Assembly: GCA_934162685.1 (NCBI GenBank)
Contig: CAKPJO010000120.1
Span: forward strand, 1-5,050
Reading direction: 5' to 3'
From: an uncultured Bacilli bacterium
Lineage (GTDB): Bacteria; Bacillota_I; Bacilli_A; RFN20; CAG-826
Length of the DNA: 5,050 nucleotides
Part shown: positions 1-5,050 of the stretch, piece by piece
How the letters are laid out: each line of letters begins with the position of its first letter
How positions within the stretch are numbered: the stretch's first letter is position 1
Notes under the pieces: generated by a model
The model's input: the letters and a program-made list of their open reading frames with translations, nothing else
Databases searched by the model: none
What the model was told of the DNA's origin: nothing
Program-made: the position numbers and the translations under genes

Positions 1-173
1 TAAATAATCATCGCCGAATATGAATAAATTTGATCGCCATCAGTCGTTAAAAAATGAGAGGTTTGATACTTAATATCAATGATGCTTGTATCCACTAATT
101 TCTTGAGCAATTCATTGATATTATTTTCTAAATCCTCTTCATTTTCTTCGTCTATTATTGCCACATTAATCAT
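1..173 (-). CDS. Small Cse60-like protein (DUF2758/Spore_Cse60 family), 3' end outside the window
   Basis: An open frame starts with ATG at 173-171 and runs off the left edge after 57 full codons plus two bases (TA, probably the start of a Tyr codon). The protein begins MINVAIIDEENEEDLENNIN, then has a Lys/Leu-rich helix-like stretch, the segment IIDIKYQTSHF (residues 31-41) and ends in YSYSAMII. An acidic N-terminal 'DEE..E.DLE..IN.FL' stretch, a central 'IVDIKY' strand and a terminal 'YSAMIIY' are what I remember of the roughly 60-residue Cse60 family, first named from a sporulation-controlled Bacillus gene; its biochemical function is unknown. Only a few residues are likely to be missing. 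A weak GGTG lies four bases before the ATG. The gene follows the flavoprotein by 53 bp on the same strand with no terminator between, so it is probably the third gene of the leuS operon. There is no signal peptide or membrane segment. Family assignment is from memory of the motif pattern. Confidence 0.6.
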   Translation of the reverse strand, partial: MINVAIIDEENEEDLENNINELLKKLVDTSIIDIKYQTSHFLTTDGDQIYSYSAMII

Positions 174-226
174 TTTATCACCATGATTATTGTAAGCTTT
201 TATATTTTAAAAATTTGTCGAAATTA

Positions 227-1423
227 TTACTTTACTAAATTCCCCATTGCTAAGGCTATTTGGATGGAATAACCGCCAATAAGAGCGTCAACATCAACCA
301 TTTCTCCTACTATATATAAGTTAGAAACTAATTTAGATTCCATGTTTTTAGGATTAATTTCTTTAGTATCAATTCCACCACTAGTAACAATAGCTTCTTC
401 AATTGGCGCTAATTTAAGGAATGTTAATGGGAAATGTTTTAAGTATTTAATAAATCCTTTACGCATTTCTTTAGTAATTGCATTACAAGGTAAATCATCT
501 TTAATATGAAGTTCACTTAAGATAACAGAACTAATTAAATAAGGTACAAAGGCCGTTAATGTACGAGATATTTCACGGTTACTATTAGCCATAAATTTCT
601 GAACAAGTAATTTATCTAATTCTTCTTCGTTTACTCCTACTTTAAAATCTAGTTCTATACTAGTAATTTCTTCGCGGTTAATGTAACTAGACATATTTTT
701 AACAACATGTCCACTAATACGATCTTTATAAAATTTAATATTACCAATTAAAGATTTTGAAAAGCTTTTTCCAATAACTTTAAAGCCAACTCCATCAAAA
801 GAAAATCCATCTAATTTTTCTAGGAATTTATCTTTTAAATAAATATCACATAAGCTTGATCGAATTGGAACAATTGTGTGTCCAAATTCTTTAGCAAATA
901 GATACCCATTACCAGTACTTCCAGTTAATGGATAGCTTTTTCCACCACAAGCTAAAACTAACTTATCAGTCACAAAGGCATTATGGGGAACTTCCACTAC
1001 GAATTTATTATCTTCTTTATAGACTTTACTTACTTTGTTATTAAGTAGAAATTTTACATTATATTTTTCACATTCATTAACTAAAGCGTCCACAACATTT
1101 TGAGATTTTAAGGATTTAGGATAGACGCGATTATCTTCTTCAATAATTGATTCAATGCCTAATGAAGCAAAGAAATCTATCGCATCTTGACTAGAAAAGT
1201 GATATAAAGCAGTTTTTAAAAAATTCGCATTTTTAACAATACCTTTTAAAAAGTCGTTAACTGGTAATAATTTAGTATAATTACATTTGCCGTTACCAGT
1301 AATTAATAGTTTTTTACCTACTTTTTCATTGCTATCAATAACAATTACATCAATATTATCTTTAGCTAAAGATAACGCCGCCATTAAGCCACTAGGGCCG
1401 CTTCCGATAACAATGGCGTTCAT
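227..1423 (-). CDS. BaiN/YhiN-type (HI0933-like) FAD-dependent oxidoreductase
   Basis: This 398-residue flavoprotein belongs to the HI0933/YhiN/BaiN group, often annotated 'aminoacetone oxidase family FAD-binding enzyme' or 'NAD(P)/FAD-dependent oxidoreductase'; the physiological substrate of most members is unknown. The N-terminus carries the dinucleotide-binding GSGPSG (residues 7-12) followed by an acidic strand end (VIVIDS, 26-31). Next come the family signature VGKKLLITGNGKCNYT (35-50), RVYPKSLKSQNVVDAL (99-114), and ACGGKSYPLTGSTGNGY (158-174). The C-terminal FAD lobe has VTSGGIDTKEINPKNMESK (346-364), LYIVGEMVDVDA (369-380) and GGYSIQIA (383-390). The length fits the family. The middle-domain motif usually read as GE.LFTH.G.SGP is degraded here to GNIKFYKDRISGH (227-239), so substrate handling may differ. 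The start is fixed by the Rossmann motif and by TAATG overlap with the leuS stop, which implies translational coupling. It is predicted to be cytoplasmic. Confidence 0.9.
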   Translation of the reverse strand: MNAIVIGSGPSGLMAALSLAKDNIDVIVIDSNEKVGKKLLITGNGKCNYTKLLPVNDFLKGIVKNANFLKTALYHFSSQDAIDFFASLGIESIIEEDNRVYPKSLKSQNVVDALVNECEKYNVKFLLNNKVSKVYKEDNKFVVEVPHNAFVTDKLVLACGGKSYPLTGSTGNGYLFAKEFGHTIVPIRSSLCDIYLKDKFLEKLDGFSFDGVGFKVIGKSFSKSLIGNIKFYKDRISGHVVKNMSSYINREEITSIELDFKVGVNEEELDKLLVQKFMANSNREISRTLTAFVPYLISSVILSELHIKDDLPCNAITKEMRKGFIKYLKHFPLTFLKLAPIEEAIVTSGGIDTKEINPKNMESKLVSNLYIVGEMVDVDALIGGYSIQIALAMGNLVK

Positions 1424-3819
1424 TAGTTAGCCACCACACTAACGATTTTATTTTTAATTACGATAACTTTACGAACTGTAAGTCCGGTAGTGTGTTTTAT
1501 AACATTTGGTGCAGATAAAGCTATTTTACGAATTTCTTCTTCGCTAGCGTCAACACTAACAACAATCGTATCACGAACTTTGCCATTAACTTGAACAGCT
1601 AAAGTCATTTCTTTTTTCACTAATTTAGCTTCATCACATTTTGGCCATGGTTCATAAGCGATAGTATTGTTATGGCCTAATTTTTCCCACATTTCTTCGC
1701 CAACATGAGGAATTATACAGCTAATCATTTTTACAAATCCTTCCGCGTATTCACGTGGTAATTTATTAACACGATATACTTCGTTAATAAATATCATCAT
1801 TTGTGATATAGCAGTATTAAATGCTAAATTTTCATAATCTTCCGTAACTTTCTTTACTGTTTGATGATAAATCATATCAAGTTCTTTTACTTCTTCATCA
1901 ACGATAATATTTGCATCAACAATAATACGATATACACGATCAATAAATTTATGAGCACCTTCTACTCCTTGATTTGACCAAGGTTTACTTGCTTCAAGAG
2001 GCCCCATAAACATTTCATATAATCTTAAAGTATCCGCGCCATGATCACGCACAATATCACTTGGGTTAACGACATATTCTGGGAATCTTTTACCCATTTT
2101 AATGCCGTTAGTGCCTAAAATCATTCCTTGATGCACTAATTTTTTAAATGGTTCATCAAATGAAATGTATCCTTGGTTATGTAAGAATTTGGTCCAAATA
2201 CGCGAATAAATTAAATGACCTACTGCGTGTTCTGGTCCACCAATATATAAATCAACTGGTAACCAGTGACCTAATAATTTTTTATCAGCAAAACATTTGT
2301 CATTATTTGGATCAACATAACGCATAAAGTACCAACTGGATCCTGCTGAACCTGGCATTGTCGAAGTTTCACGAATTCCTTTAATGCCATTATGATCATA
2401 TTGTTTCCATGTAGTAGCGTTTTCTAAAGGCGCTTTGCCATTTTTTCCGCGGTAATCATCAAGCTCTGGTAAAACTAAAGGAAGTTCATCATCGTTTAAT
2501 GGATAAATCTTTCCATCATAGCCATGTACTACTGGAACAGGTTCGCCCCAATAACGTTGACGAGCAAAAATCCATTCACGGAATTTAAAGTTAACTTTCT
2601 TTTCACCAATTTTATTAGCGCTTAAATATTCAAGCATTTTCTTAATAGCGTCTTCTTTATTTAAGCCATTTAAGAAGCCAGAATTAATATGTATGCCGTC
2701 TTCAGTATAGGCTTCTTTAGAAATATCTCCGCCTTCTAAAACAGGGATAATTTCAAGATTAAACTTTTTAGCAAAAGCGTAGTCTCTTTCATCATGAGCA
2801 GGCACAGCCATAATTGCACCAGTACCATAAGTAGATAAAACATAATCAGAAATATAAATTGGAATATGCTTGTTATTAACTGGGTTAATAGCATACTTTC
2901 CAATAAAGCAACCAGTCTTTTCTTTGTTTAATGATGTTCTTTCTAATTCTGACTTTTTGCTAGCAGCTTTAATATATTCTTCAACTTCATCTTTTTTATC
3001 TTCACTAACTATTTTTCTTACTAAAGGATGTTCAGGAGATAAAACGCAATATGTAGCACCAAATAAGGTGTCACAGCGTGTTGTAAATACCACAAAACTT
3101 TCATCACTATCAGCGACTTTAAAAGTAACAAGCGCTCCTTCACTTCTTCCAATCCAGTTACGTTGCATTTCTTTTGTTGATTCTGGCCAATCAATACGAT
3201 TAAGTCCTTCTAATAATTGATCACCAAAACTTGCTTGATCAATAACCCATTGTTTTAAATTTTTACGAATTACTGGGTATCCTCCACGTTCGGATTTTCC
3301 ATCAATTACTTCATCATTAGAAAGAACAGTTCCTAATTCTTCACACCAGTTTACTGGCATATCAATGTATTTAGCATATCCTGCTAAATAAAGTTGTTTA
3401 AAAATCCATTGTGTCCATTTATAAAATTTTGGATCACTTGTTACAATTGTTTTACTCCAATCGTAATCAAAGCCTAATTCTTTTAATTGTTTAGTAAAAG
3501 TAGCAATATTAGCTTCGGTAAATCCTTCTGGATGATGATTGGTTTTAATTGCGTATTGTTCCGCTGGTAAACCAAATGAATCATATCCCATTGGATGAAG
3601 AACATTAAATCCTTGCATTCTTTTCATTCTTGAAACAATGTCAGTTGCGGTATAACCTTCTGGGTGTCCAGCATGTAAGCCAACACCAGATGGATAAGGG
3701 AACATGTCAAGAGCGTAAAATTTTGGTTTAGAAAAATCATAAACATCTGTTTTAAATGTTTGGTTTTCTTCCCAATATTTTTGCCATTTCTTTTCTAATG
3801 CAGCAAAATCATATCCCAT
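1423..3819 (-). CDS. leuS: Leucyl-tRNA synthetase
   Basis: LeuRS attaches leucine to tRNA-Leu in the cytoplasm (class Ia aminoacyl-tRNA synthetase). At 798 residues it has the usual size for Gram-positive LeuRS. The class I HIGH motif is HAGH (49-52) in FPYPSGVGLHAGH. A tetracysteine-poor zinc-1-like region starts at NWCEELGTVL (157-166). The CP1 editing domain, roughly 225-415, has the threonine-rich TTRCDTLFGATY (246-257) and GTGAIMAVPAHDERD (332-346) with the conserved Asp that positions misloaded amino acids. The core motif GSSWYFMRY (493-501) and GGPEHAVGHLIYSRIW (527-542) follow. The KMSKS loop is unusual: KMGKR (574-578) followed by FPEYVVNP. The anticodon-binding domain and C-terminal tail include VQVNGKVRD (742-750). 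The proteobacterial insertion before KMSKS is absent, as in Bacillus-type enzymes. The start is backed by AGGAGG ten bases upstream. It heads an operon with the flavoprotein and is preceded by an intrinsic terminator that probably attenuates it. Confidence 0.98.
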   Translation of the reverse strand: MGYDFAALEKKWQKYWEENQTFKTDVYDFSKPKFYALDMFPYPSGVGLHAGHPEGYTATDIVSRMKRMQGFNVLHPMGYDSFGLPAEQYAIKTNHHPEGFTEANIATFTKQLKELGFDYDWSKTIVTSDPKFYKWTQWIFKQLYLAGYAKYIDMPVNWCEELGTVLSNDEVIDGKSERGGYPVIRKNLKQWVIDQASFGDQLLEGLNRIDWPESTKEMQRNWIGRSEGALVTFKVADSDESFVVFTTRCDTLFGATYCVLSPEHPLVRKIVSEDKKDEVEEYIKAASKKSELERTSLNKEKTGCFIGKYAINPVNNKHIPIYISDYVLSTYGTGAIMAVPAHDERDYAFAKKFNLEIIPVLEGGDISKEAYTEDGIHINSGFLNGLNKEDAIKKMLEYLSANKIGEKKVNFKFREWIFARQRYWGEPVPVVHGYDGKIYPLNDDELPLVLPELDDYRGKNGKAPLENATTWKQYDHNGIKGIRETSTMPGSAGSSWYFMRYVDPNNDKCFADKKLLGHWLPVDLYIGGPEHAVGHLIYSRIWTKFLHNQGYISFDEPFKKLVHQGMILGTNGIKMGKRFPEYVVNPSDIVRDHGADTLRLYEMFMGPLEASKPWSNQGVEGAHKFIDRVYRIIVDANIIVDEEVKELDMIYHQTVKKVTEDYENLAFNTAISQMMIFINEVYRVNKLPREYAEGFVKMISCIIPHVGEEMWEKLGHNNTIAYEPWPKCDEAKLVKKEMTLAVQVNGKVRDTIVVSVDASEEEIRKIALSAPNVIKHTTGLTVRKVIVIKNKIVSVVAN
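1431..1435 (-). promoter_or_regulatory. Ribosome binding site of the flavoprotein gene inside the leuS 3' end
   Basis: The minus strand reads GGTGG here, seven bases before the flavoprotein ATG and within the last codons of leuS (the GTG-GTG-GCT codons for VVA). It supports the start at 1423 and shows that the flavoprotein is translated by ribosomes arriving at, or re-initiating from, the leuS stop codon. Confidence 0.55.
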
Positions 3820-3829
3820 AATTTGAAAT

Positions 3830-3835
3830 CCTCCT
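3830..3835 (-). promoter_or_regulatory. leuS ribosome binding site (AGGAGG)
   Basis: A perfect AGGAGG on the minus strand lies ten bases before the leuS ATG. It directly follows the T-tract of the leader terminator, so terminated transcripts would end before or at the ribosome binding site and carry no leuS message. Confidence 0.85.
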
Positions 3836-3864
3836 AAAAAACAAAACGTCCCATTAAGGACGTT
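3836..3864 (-). terminator. Intrinsic terminator in the leuS leader (probable attenuator)
   Basis: On the minus strand AACGTCC (3864-3858) pairs perfectly with GGACGTT (3851-3845) around a six-base loop, and TTGTTTTTT follows directly. This is a seven-bp hairpin with a T-tract, oriented to stop transcripts heading into leuS; the plus-strand side has only a weak T run. It ends at the leuS AGGAGG, the arrangement typical of attenuated aminoacyl-tRNA synthetase genes. No gene lies just upstream on the same strand, so its main target should be the leuS transcript. Read-through from the minus-strand aminotransferase across the cyclophilin gene is a possible second target. Confidence 0.7.
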
Positions 3865-3870
3865 AGATAT

Positions 3871-3900
3871 TTAAAAATAGTTAATTATTATTAACGCCAT
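3871..3900 (-). other. Possible nine-codon leader ORF in the leuS leader
   Basis: An ATG at 3900-3898 opens the reading frame MALIIINYF followed by TAA. It lies within two bases of the transcription start expected from the leuS promoter, so it would be translated leaderless if at all; no ribosome binding site precedes it. It has one Leu (TTA) and three Ile codons, which is not a clear leucine-run attenuator peptide. It overlaps the candidate antiterminator arm and the upstream hairpin. I list it as a possibility only. Confidence 0.2.
3880..3895 (-). other. Small hairpin in the leuS leader, upstream of the terminator
   Basis: The minus strand reads GTTAAT, AATA, ATTAAC: a perfect six-bp stem with a four-base loop. 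It is nearly all A/T and so weak alone. Its 5' arm shares GTTA with GGCGTTA (3898-3892), which can alternatively pair with TAACGTC (3865-3859), the 5' half of the terminator, with one G-U pair. The hairpin is compatible with the terminator, and the long-range pairing excludes both. Confidence 0.35.
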
Positions 3901-3904
3901 AGAT

Positions 3905-3933
3905 ATTATTACTTTTATAAAAAGTAAAGTCAA
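3905..3933 (-). promoter_or_regulatory. Predicted sigma-A promoter of leuS
   Basis: On the minus strand TTGACT (3933-3928) matches the -35 consensus in five of six bases and AATAAT (3910-3905) matches the -10 in five of six, with the ideal 17-bp spacer. Transcription would start near 3898, giving a leader of about 80 bases before the leuS ATG. The spacer is filled by a perfect palindrome (3909-3927). Confidence 0.6.
3909..3927. repeat. Palindrome 1: candidate operator inside the leuS promoter
   Basis: TTACTTTT-ATA-AAAAGTAA is a perfect eight-bp inverted repeat with a three-bp centre. It starts at the base after the leuS -35 and overlaps the first two bases of the -10, so a bound dimer would block RNA polymerase. 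A near-copy lies at 3940-3958. It is upstream of the predicted leuS start site, so it should act as DNA, not as an RNA hairpin. I do not recognise the motif as the site of a known regulator. Confidence 0.5.
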
Positions 3934-3939
3934 CAATTT

Positions 3940-3958
3940 TTACTTATATTAAAAGTAT
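3940..3958. repeat. Palindrome 2: candidate operator upstream of the cyclophilin promoter
   Basis: TTACTTATATTAAAAGTAT matches palindrome 1 at 16 of 19 positions, including the only C and the only G in the motif, and is itself an imperfect inverted repeat (six of eight arm pairs). Its centre (3949) is 31 bp from that of palindrome 1 (3918), close to three helical turns, so two dimers would sit on the same DNA face. Its right end overlaps the -35 position (3956-3961) of the cyclophilin promoter. Confidence 0.45.
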
Positions 3959-3975
3959 AATTTATGGATTTATTA

Positions 3976-3984
3976 TGCTATAAT
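3976..3984 (+). promoter_or_regulatory. Extended -10 promoter of the cyclophilin gene
   Basis: TGC followed by a perfect TATAAT (3979-3984) forms an extended -10 element (TGnTATAAT), 23 bases before the cyclophilin ATG. No good -35 sits 17 bp upstream (3956-3961 reads TATAAT), which is tolerated with an extended -10. Transcription would start near 3991, leaving a leader just long enough for the ribosome binding site. Confidence 0.65.
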
Positions 3985-3996
3985 TTGTTTCGAAAG

Positions 3997-4001
3997 AAGG
4001 A
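3997..4001 (+). promoter_or_regulatory. Ribosome binding site of the cyclophilin gene
   Basis: AAGGA, within AGAAGGA, lies six bases before ATG 4008. This spacing supports that start; an ATG at 3964 opens only a 15-codon frame that ends across the cyclophilin start. Confidence 0.7.
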
Positions 4002-4007
4002 AAAAAT

Positions 4008-4514
4008 ATGATTATTATTAATGTTAAAAACTATGGAAAAATCAAATTAGAATTAGATTATAAAAACGCCCCTAATACATGCGCTAATTTTGTAAGCCTT
4101 GCAAGAAGCAATTTTTATAACGGATTAACTTTCCATCGTGTAATTAAAGGATTTATGATTCAAGGCGGTTGTCCAATTGGAAATGGAACAGGTGGCCCTA
4201 ATTACACTATTAAAGGTGAATTCAAACATAATGGAATTAATAATGAATTAAGTCATAAACGTGGTGTTATATCTATGGCACGCGCTATGAACAAAGATTC
4301 AGCGGGAAGTCAATTTTTTATCATGCATAAAGATGGTGAATTTTTAGATGGCGACTATGCAGCTTTTGGTAAAGTAATTGAAGGCATTGAAGTTGTTGAC
4401 GCTATTGCGCGCGTTAGAACTTCTCCTAGCGACCGTCCTTATGAACCAGTTATTATTGAAAACATCGAAGTAATTGATGAACCAGATAACAAAGTTGAAA
4501 AGTTAGAAAAATAA
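4008..4514 (+). CDS. Cyclophilin-type peptidyl-prolyl cis-trans isomerase (PpiB-like, cytoplasmic)
   Basis: This 168-residue protein catalyses cis-trans isomerisation of Xaa-Pro bonds and helps protein folding. It is a single cyclophilin domain without a signal peptide, so it should be cytoplasmic like Bacillus PpiB. Visible family motifs are ANFVSLARSNFYNGLTFHRV (26-45), with the catalytic Arg44 (CypA Arg55), GFMIQGG (48-54), GTGGPNYTIKGEF (60-72), GVISMARAMNKDSAGSQFFI (86-105), with Gln102 and Phe104 of the active site, and LDGDYAAFGKVIEG (113-126). The CypA Trp121 position is Phe112, a change linked in bacterial cyclophilins to weak cyclosporin binding. A charged tail (DEPDNKVEKLEK) follows the domain. 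The gene has its own extended -10 promoter and stands alone on the plus strand. It is divergent from leuS and convergent with the aminotransferase, and its last four codons overlap the latter's end. Confidence 0.96.
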   Translation: MIIINVKNYGKIKLELDYKNAPNTCANFVSLARSNFYNGLTFHRVIKGFMIQGGCPIGNGTGGPNYTIKGEFKHNGINNELSHKRGVISMARAMNKDSAGSQFFIMHKDGEFLDGDYAAFGKVIEGIEVVDAIARVRTSPSDRPYEPVIIENIEVIDEPDNKVEKLEK

Positions 4515-5050
4515 TAAATCTAAACGATTTTTAAATTCTTGAATGAATTTTTCTTCATCATCCGTGACATAAGTCATAGAAATACGAATATAATGACCTT
4601 CTTCATCATATGGAATTGTCATTATGCCGAAATTTTCTAATAAATACATTGCAAATTCTTTAGCACTATGAAATATATGTCCTTTAATTTCTGAAGGAAT
4701 TTTAACATAAAGATAAAAAGTGGCATAAGGAATATATGCGTATAAGCCATGTTCAAATAATGTCATGGCTATTTTTTTCATTCTTTTTAAATATAATTCA
4801 CTTAACTCTTTGCTTATTTCATCATGATCTAAAGCAATAGAGGCCGCTAATTGGATTGGAATATATTGACCACTATCAAAGTTATTTTTAAGTTCTTTAA
4901 TCATATTAATTAGTTTTTCATTTCCGGCTACAAATCCAATACGAAATCCCGTCATATTATGACTTTTAGATAACGTATATATTTCAATTCCTACTTCTTT
5001 TGCTCCGTCTACACTTAAAAAAGCAGTTGGTTTTTGATAATGAATTCCAA
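4503..5050 (-). CDS. PLP-dependent class I/II aminotransferase, C-terminal half (N-terminus outside the window)
   Basis: The frame is open to the right edge, so the Met at 4955 is internal; 181 residues are visible and roughly 200 N-terminal residues are missing compared with the usual 380-400. The segment DGAKEVGIEIYTLSKSHNMTG holds the Schiff-base Lys (codon 4965-4967), and TGFRIGF just after it has the phosphate-binding Arg. NNFDSGQYIPIQLAA matches the 'N.DSG.F..IQ.AA' region, and YIRIS near the C-terminus carries the substrate-carboxylate Arg. The pattern resembles the branch containing LL-diaminopimelate, alanine and aspartate aminotransferases (DapL/PatA-like), with Phe for the usual Trp in 'TGWRIGF'. 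The exact substrate cannot be set from this half; a role in lysine/peptidoglycan or alanine metabolism is possible. The gene ends tail-to-tail with the cyclophilin gene, overlapping it by 12 bp. The 3' stretch EFKNRLDLLFF is a plain C-terminus without added domains. Confidence 0.9.
   Translation of the reverse strand, partial: GIHYQKPTAFLSVDGAKEVGIEIYTLSKSHNMTGFRIGFVAGNEKLINMIKELKNNFDSGQYIPIQLAASIALDHDEISKELSELYLKRMKKIAMTLFEHGLYAYIPYATFYLYVKIPSEIKGHIFHSAKEFAMYLLENFGIMTIPYDEEGHYIRISMTYVTDDEEKFIQEFKNRLDLLFF

Noticed and set aside
189..221. Separate minus-strand promoter for the Cse60-like gene (TCGACA 221-216, TACAAT 194-189)
   Set aside because: The hexamers look good but are 21 bp apart, too long for sigma-A, with no extended -10; co-transcription with leuS is simpler.
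2870..3220. Plus-strand open frame of 116 codons inside leuS
   Set aside because: It lies wholly opposite well-conserved LeuRS editing-domain coding sequence, has no ribosome binding site and resembles no protein; it is an antisense shadow.
3820..4007. T-box riboswitch upstream of leuS
   Set aside because: No T-box consensus, stem I or specifier loop can be seen, and the region between the predicted promoter and the ATG is too short for a canonical T-box.
3964..4011. Plus-strand 15-codon frame from ATG 3964 ending in TGA across the cyclophilin ATG
   Set aside because: It contains the extended -10 element itself and would begin before the predicted transcription start; no ribosome binding site.
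4516..4530. AAATC-TAAAC-GATTT hairpin followed by a few T as terminator of the cyclophilin gene
   Set aside because: Only five bp with one G-C pair and a poor T-tract; far too weak, and it lies in aminotransferase coding sequence.
4503..4955. Aminotransferase as a complete 150-residue protein starting at Met 4955
   Set aside because: The frame continues upstream to the window edge with conserved family sequence including the PLP Lys, so that Met is internal.

Overview
The window is a piece of an AT-rich (about one-third GC by eye), tightly packed bacterial chromosome. The gene content points to a low-GC Bacillota/Mycoplasmatota-type organism: an anaerobic Bacilli relative such as Erysipelotrichia, RF39 or Izemoplasma. 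The support is a leucyl-tRNA synthetase of the short Gram-positive type without the proteobacterial insertion, a Cse60-like small protein, a BaiN/YhiN-type flavoprotein, strong AGGAGG-type ribosome binding sites and TAA stops throughout. The one Trp codon I checked directly in leuS is TGG, and the long ORFs read through without a TGA codon, so the standard code fits. The exact lineage cannot be fixed from 5 kb.

Layout. On the minus strand, reading right to left from about 3933, there is a promoter, a short leader with an intrinsic terminator, leuS (3819-1423), a BaiN/YhiN-type flavoprotein (1423-227) and a small Cse60-like gene that leaves the window at position 1. leuS and the flavoprotein share one base (TAATG), so they are very probably co-transcribed and translationally coupled. 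The Cse60-like gene follows after 53 bp with no visible terminator and probably belongs to the same operon. On the plus strand, a cytoplasmic cyclophilin (4008-4514) is transcribed divergently from leuS. Its 3' end overlaps by 12 bp the 3' end of a convergent class I aminotransferase (4503 to beyond 5050), whose N-terminal half lies outside the window.

The coding genes are ordinary housekeeping or metabolic functions: tRNA-Leu charging, proline isomerisation, PLP-dependent transamination and a flavin oxidoreductase. I found no mobile element, CRISPR array, RNA gene or defence system. The most interesting part is the 188-bp divergent intergenic region 3820-4007. It holds two near-identical 19-bp palindromes (16 of 19 bases the same), 31 bp apart centre to centre. 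One sits exactly between the -35 and -10 of the leuS promoter, and the other covers the -35 position of the cyclophilin promoter. Downstream of the leuS promoter, a short leader carries an intrinsic terminator immediately before the leuS ribosome binding site, together with a possible competing antiterminator pairing. It lacks recognisable T-box elements. This suggests two layers of control over leuS, one at initiation and one by attenuation, by a mechanism I cannot assign to a known family.
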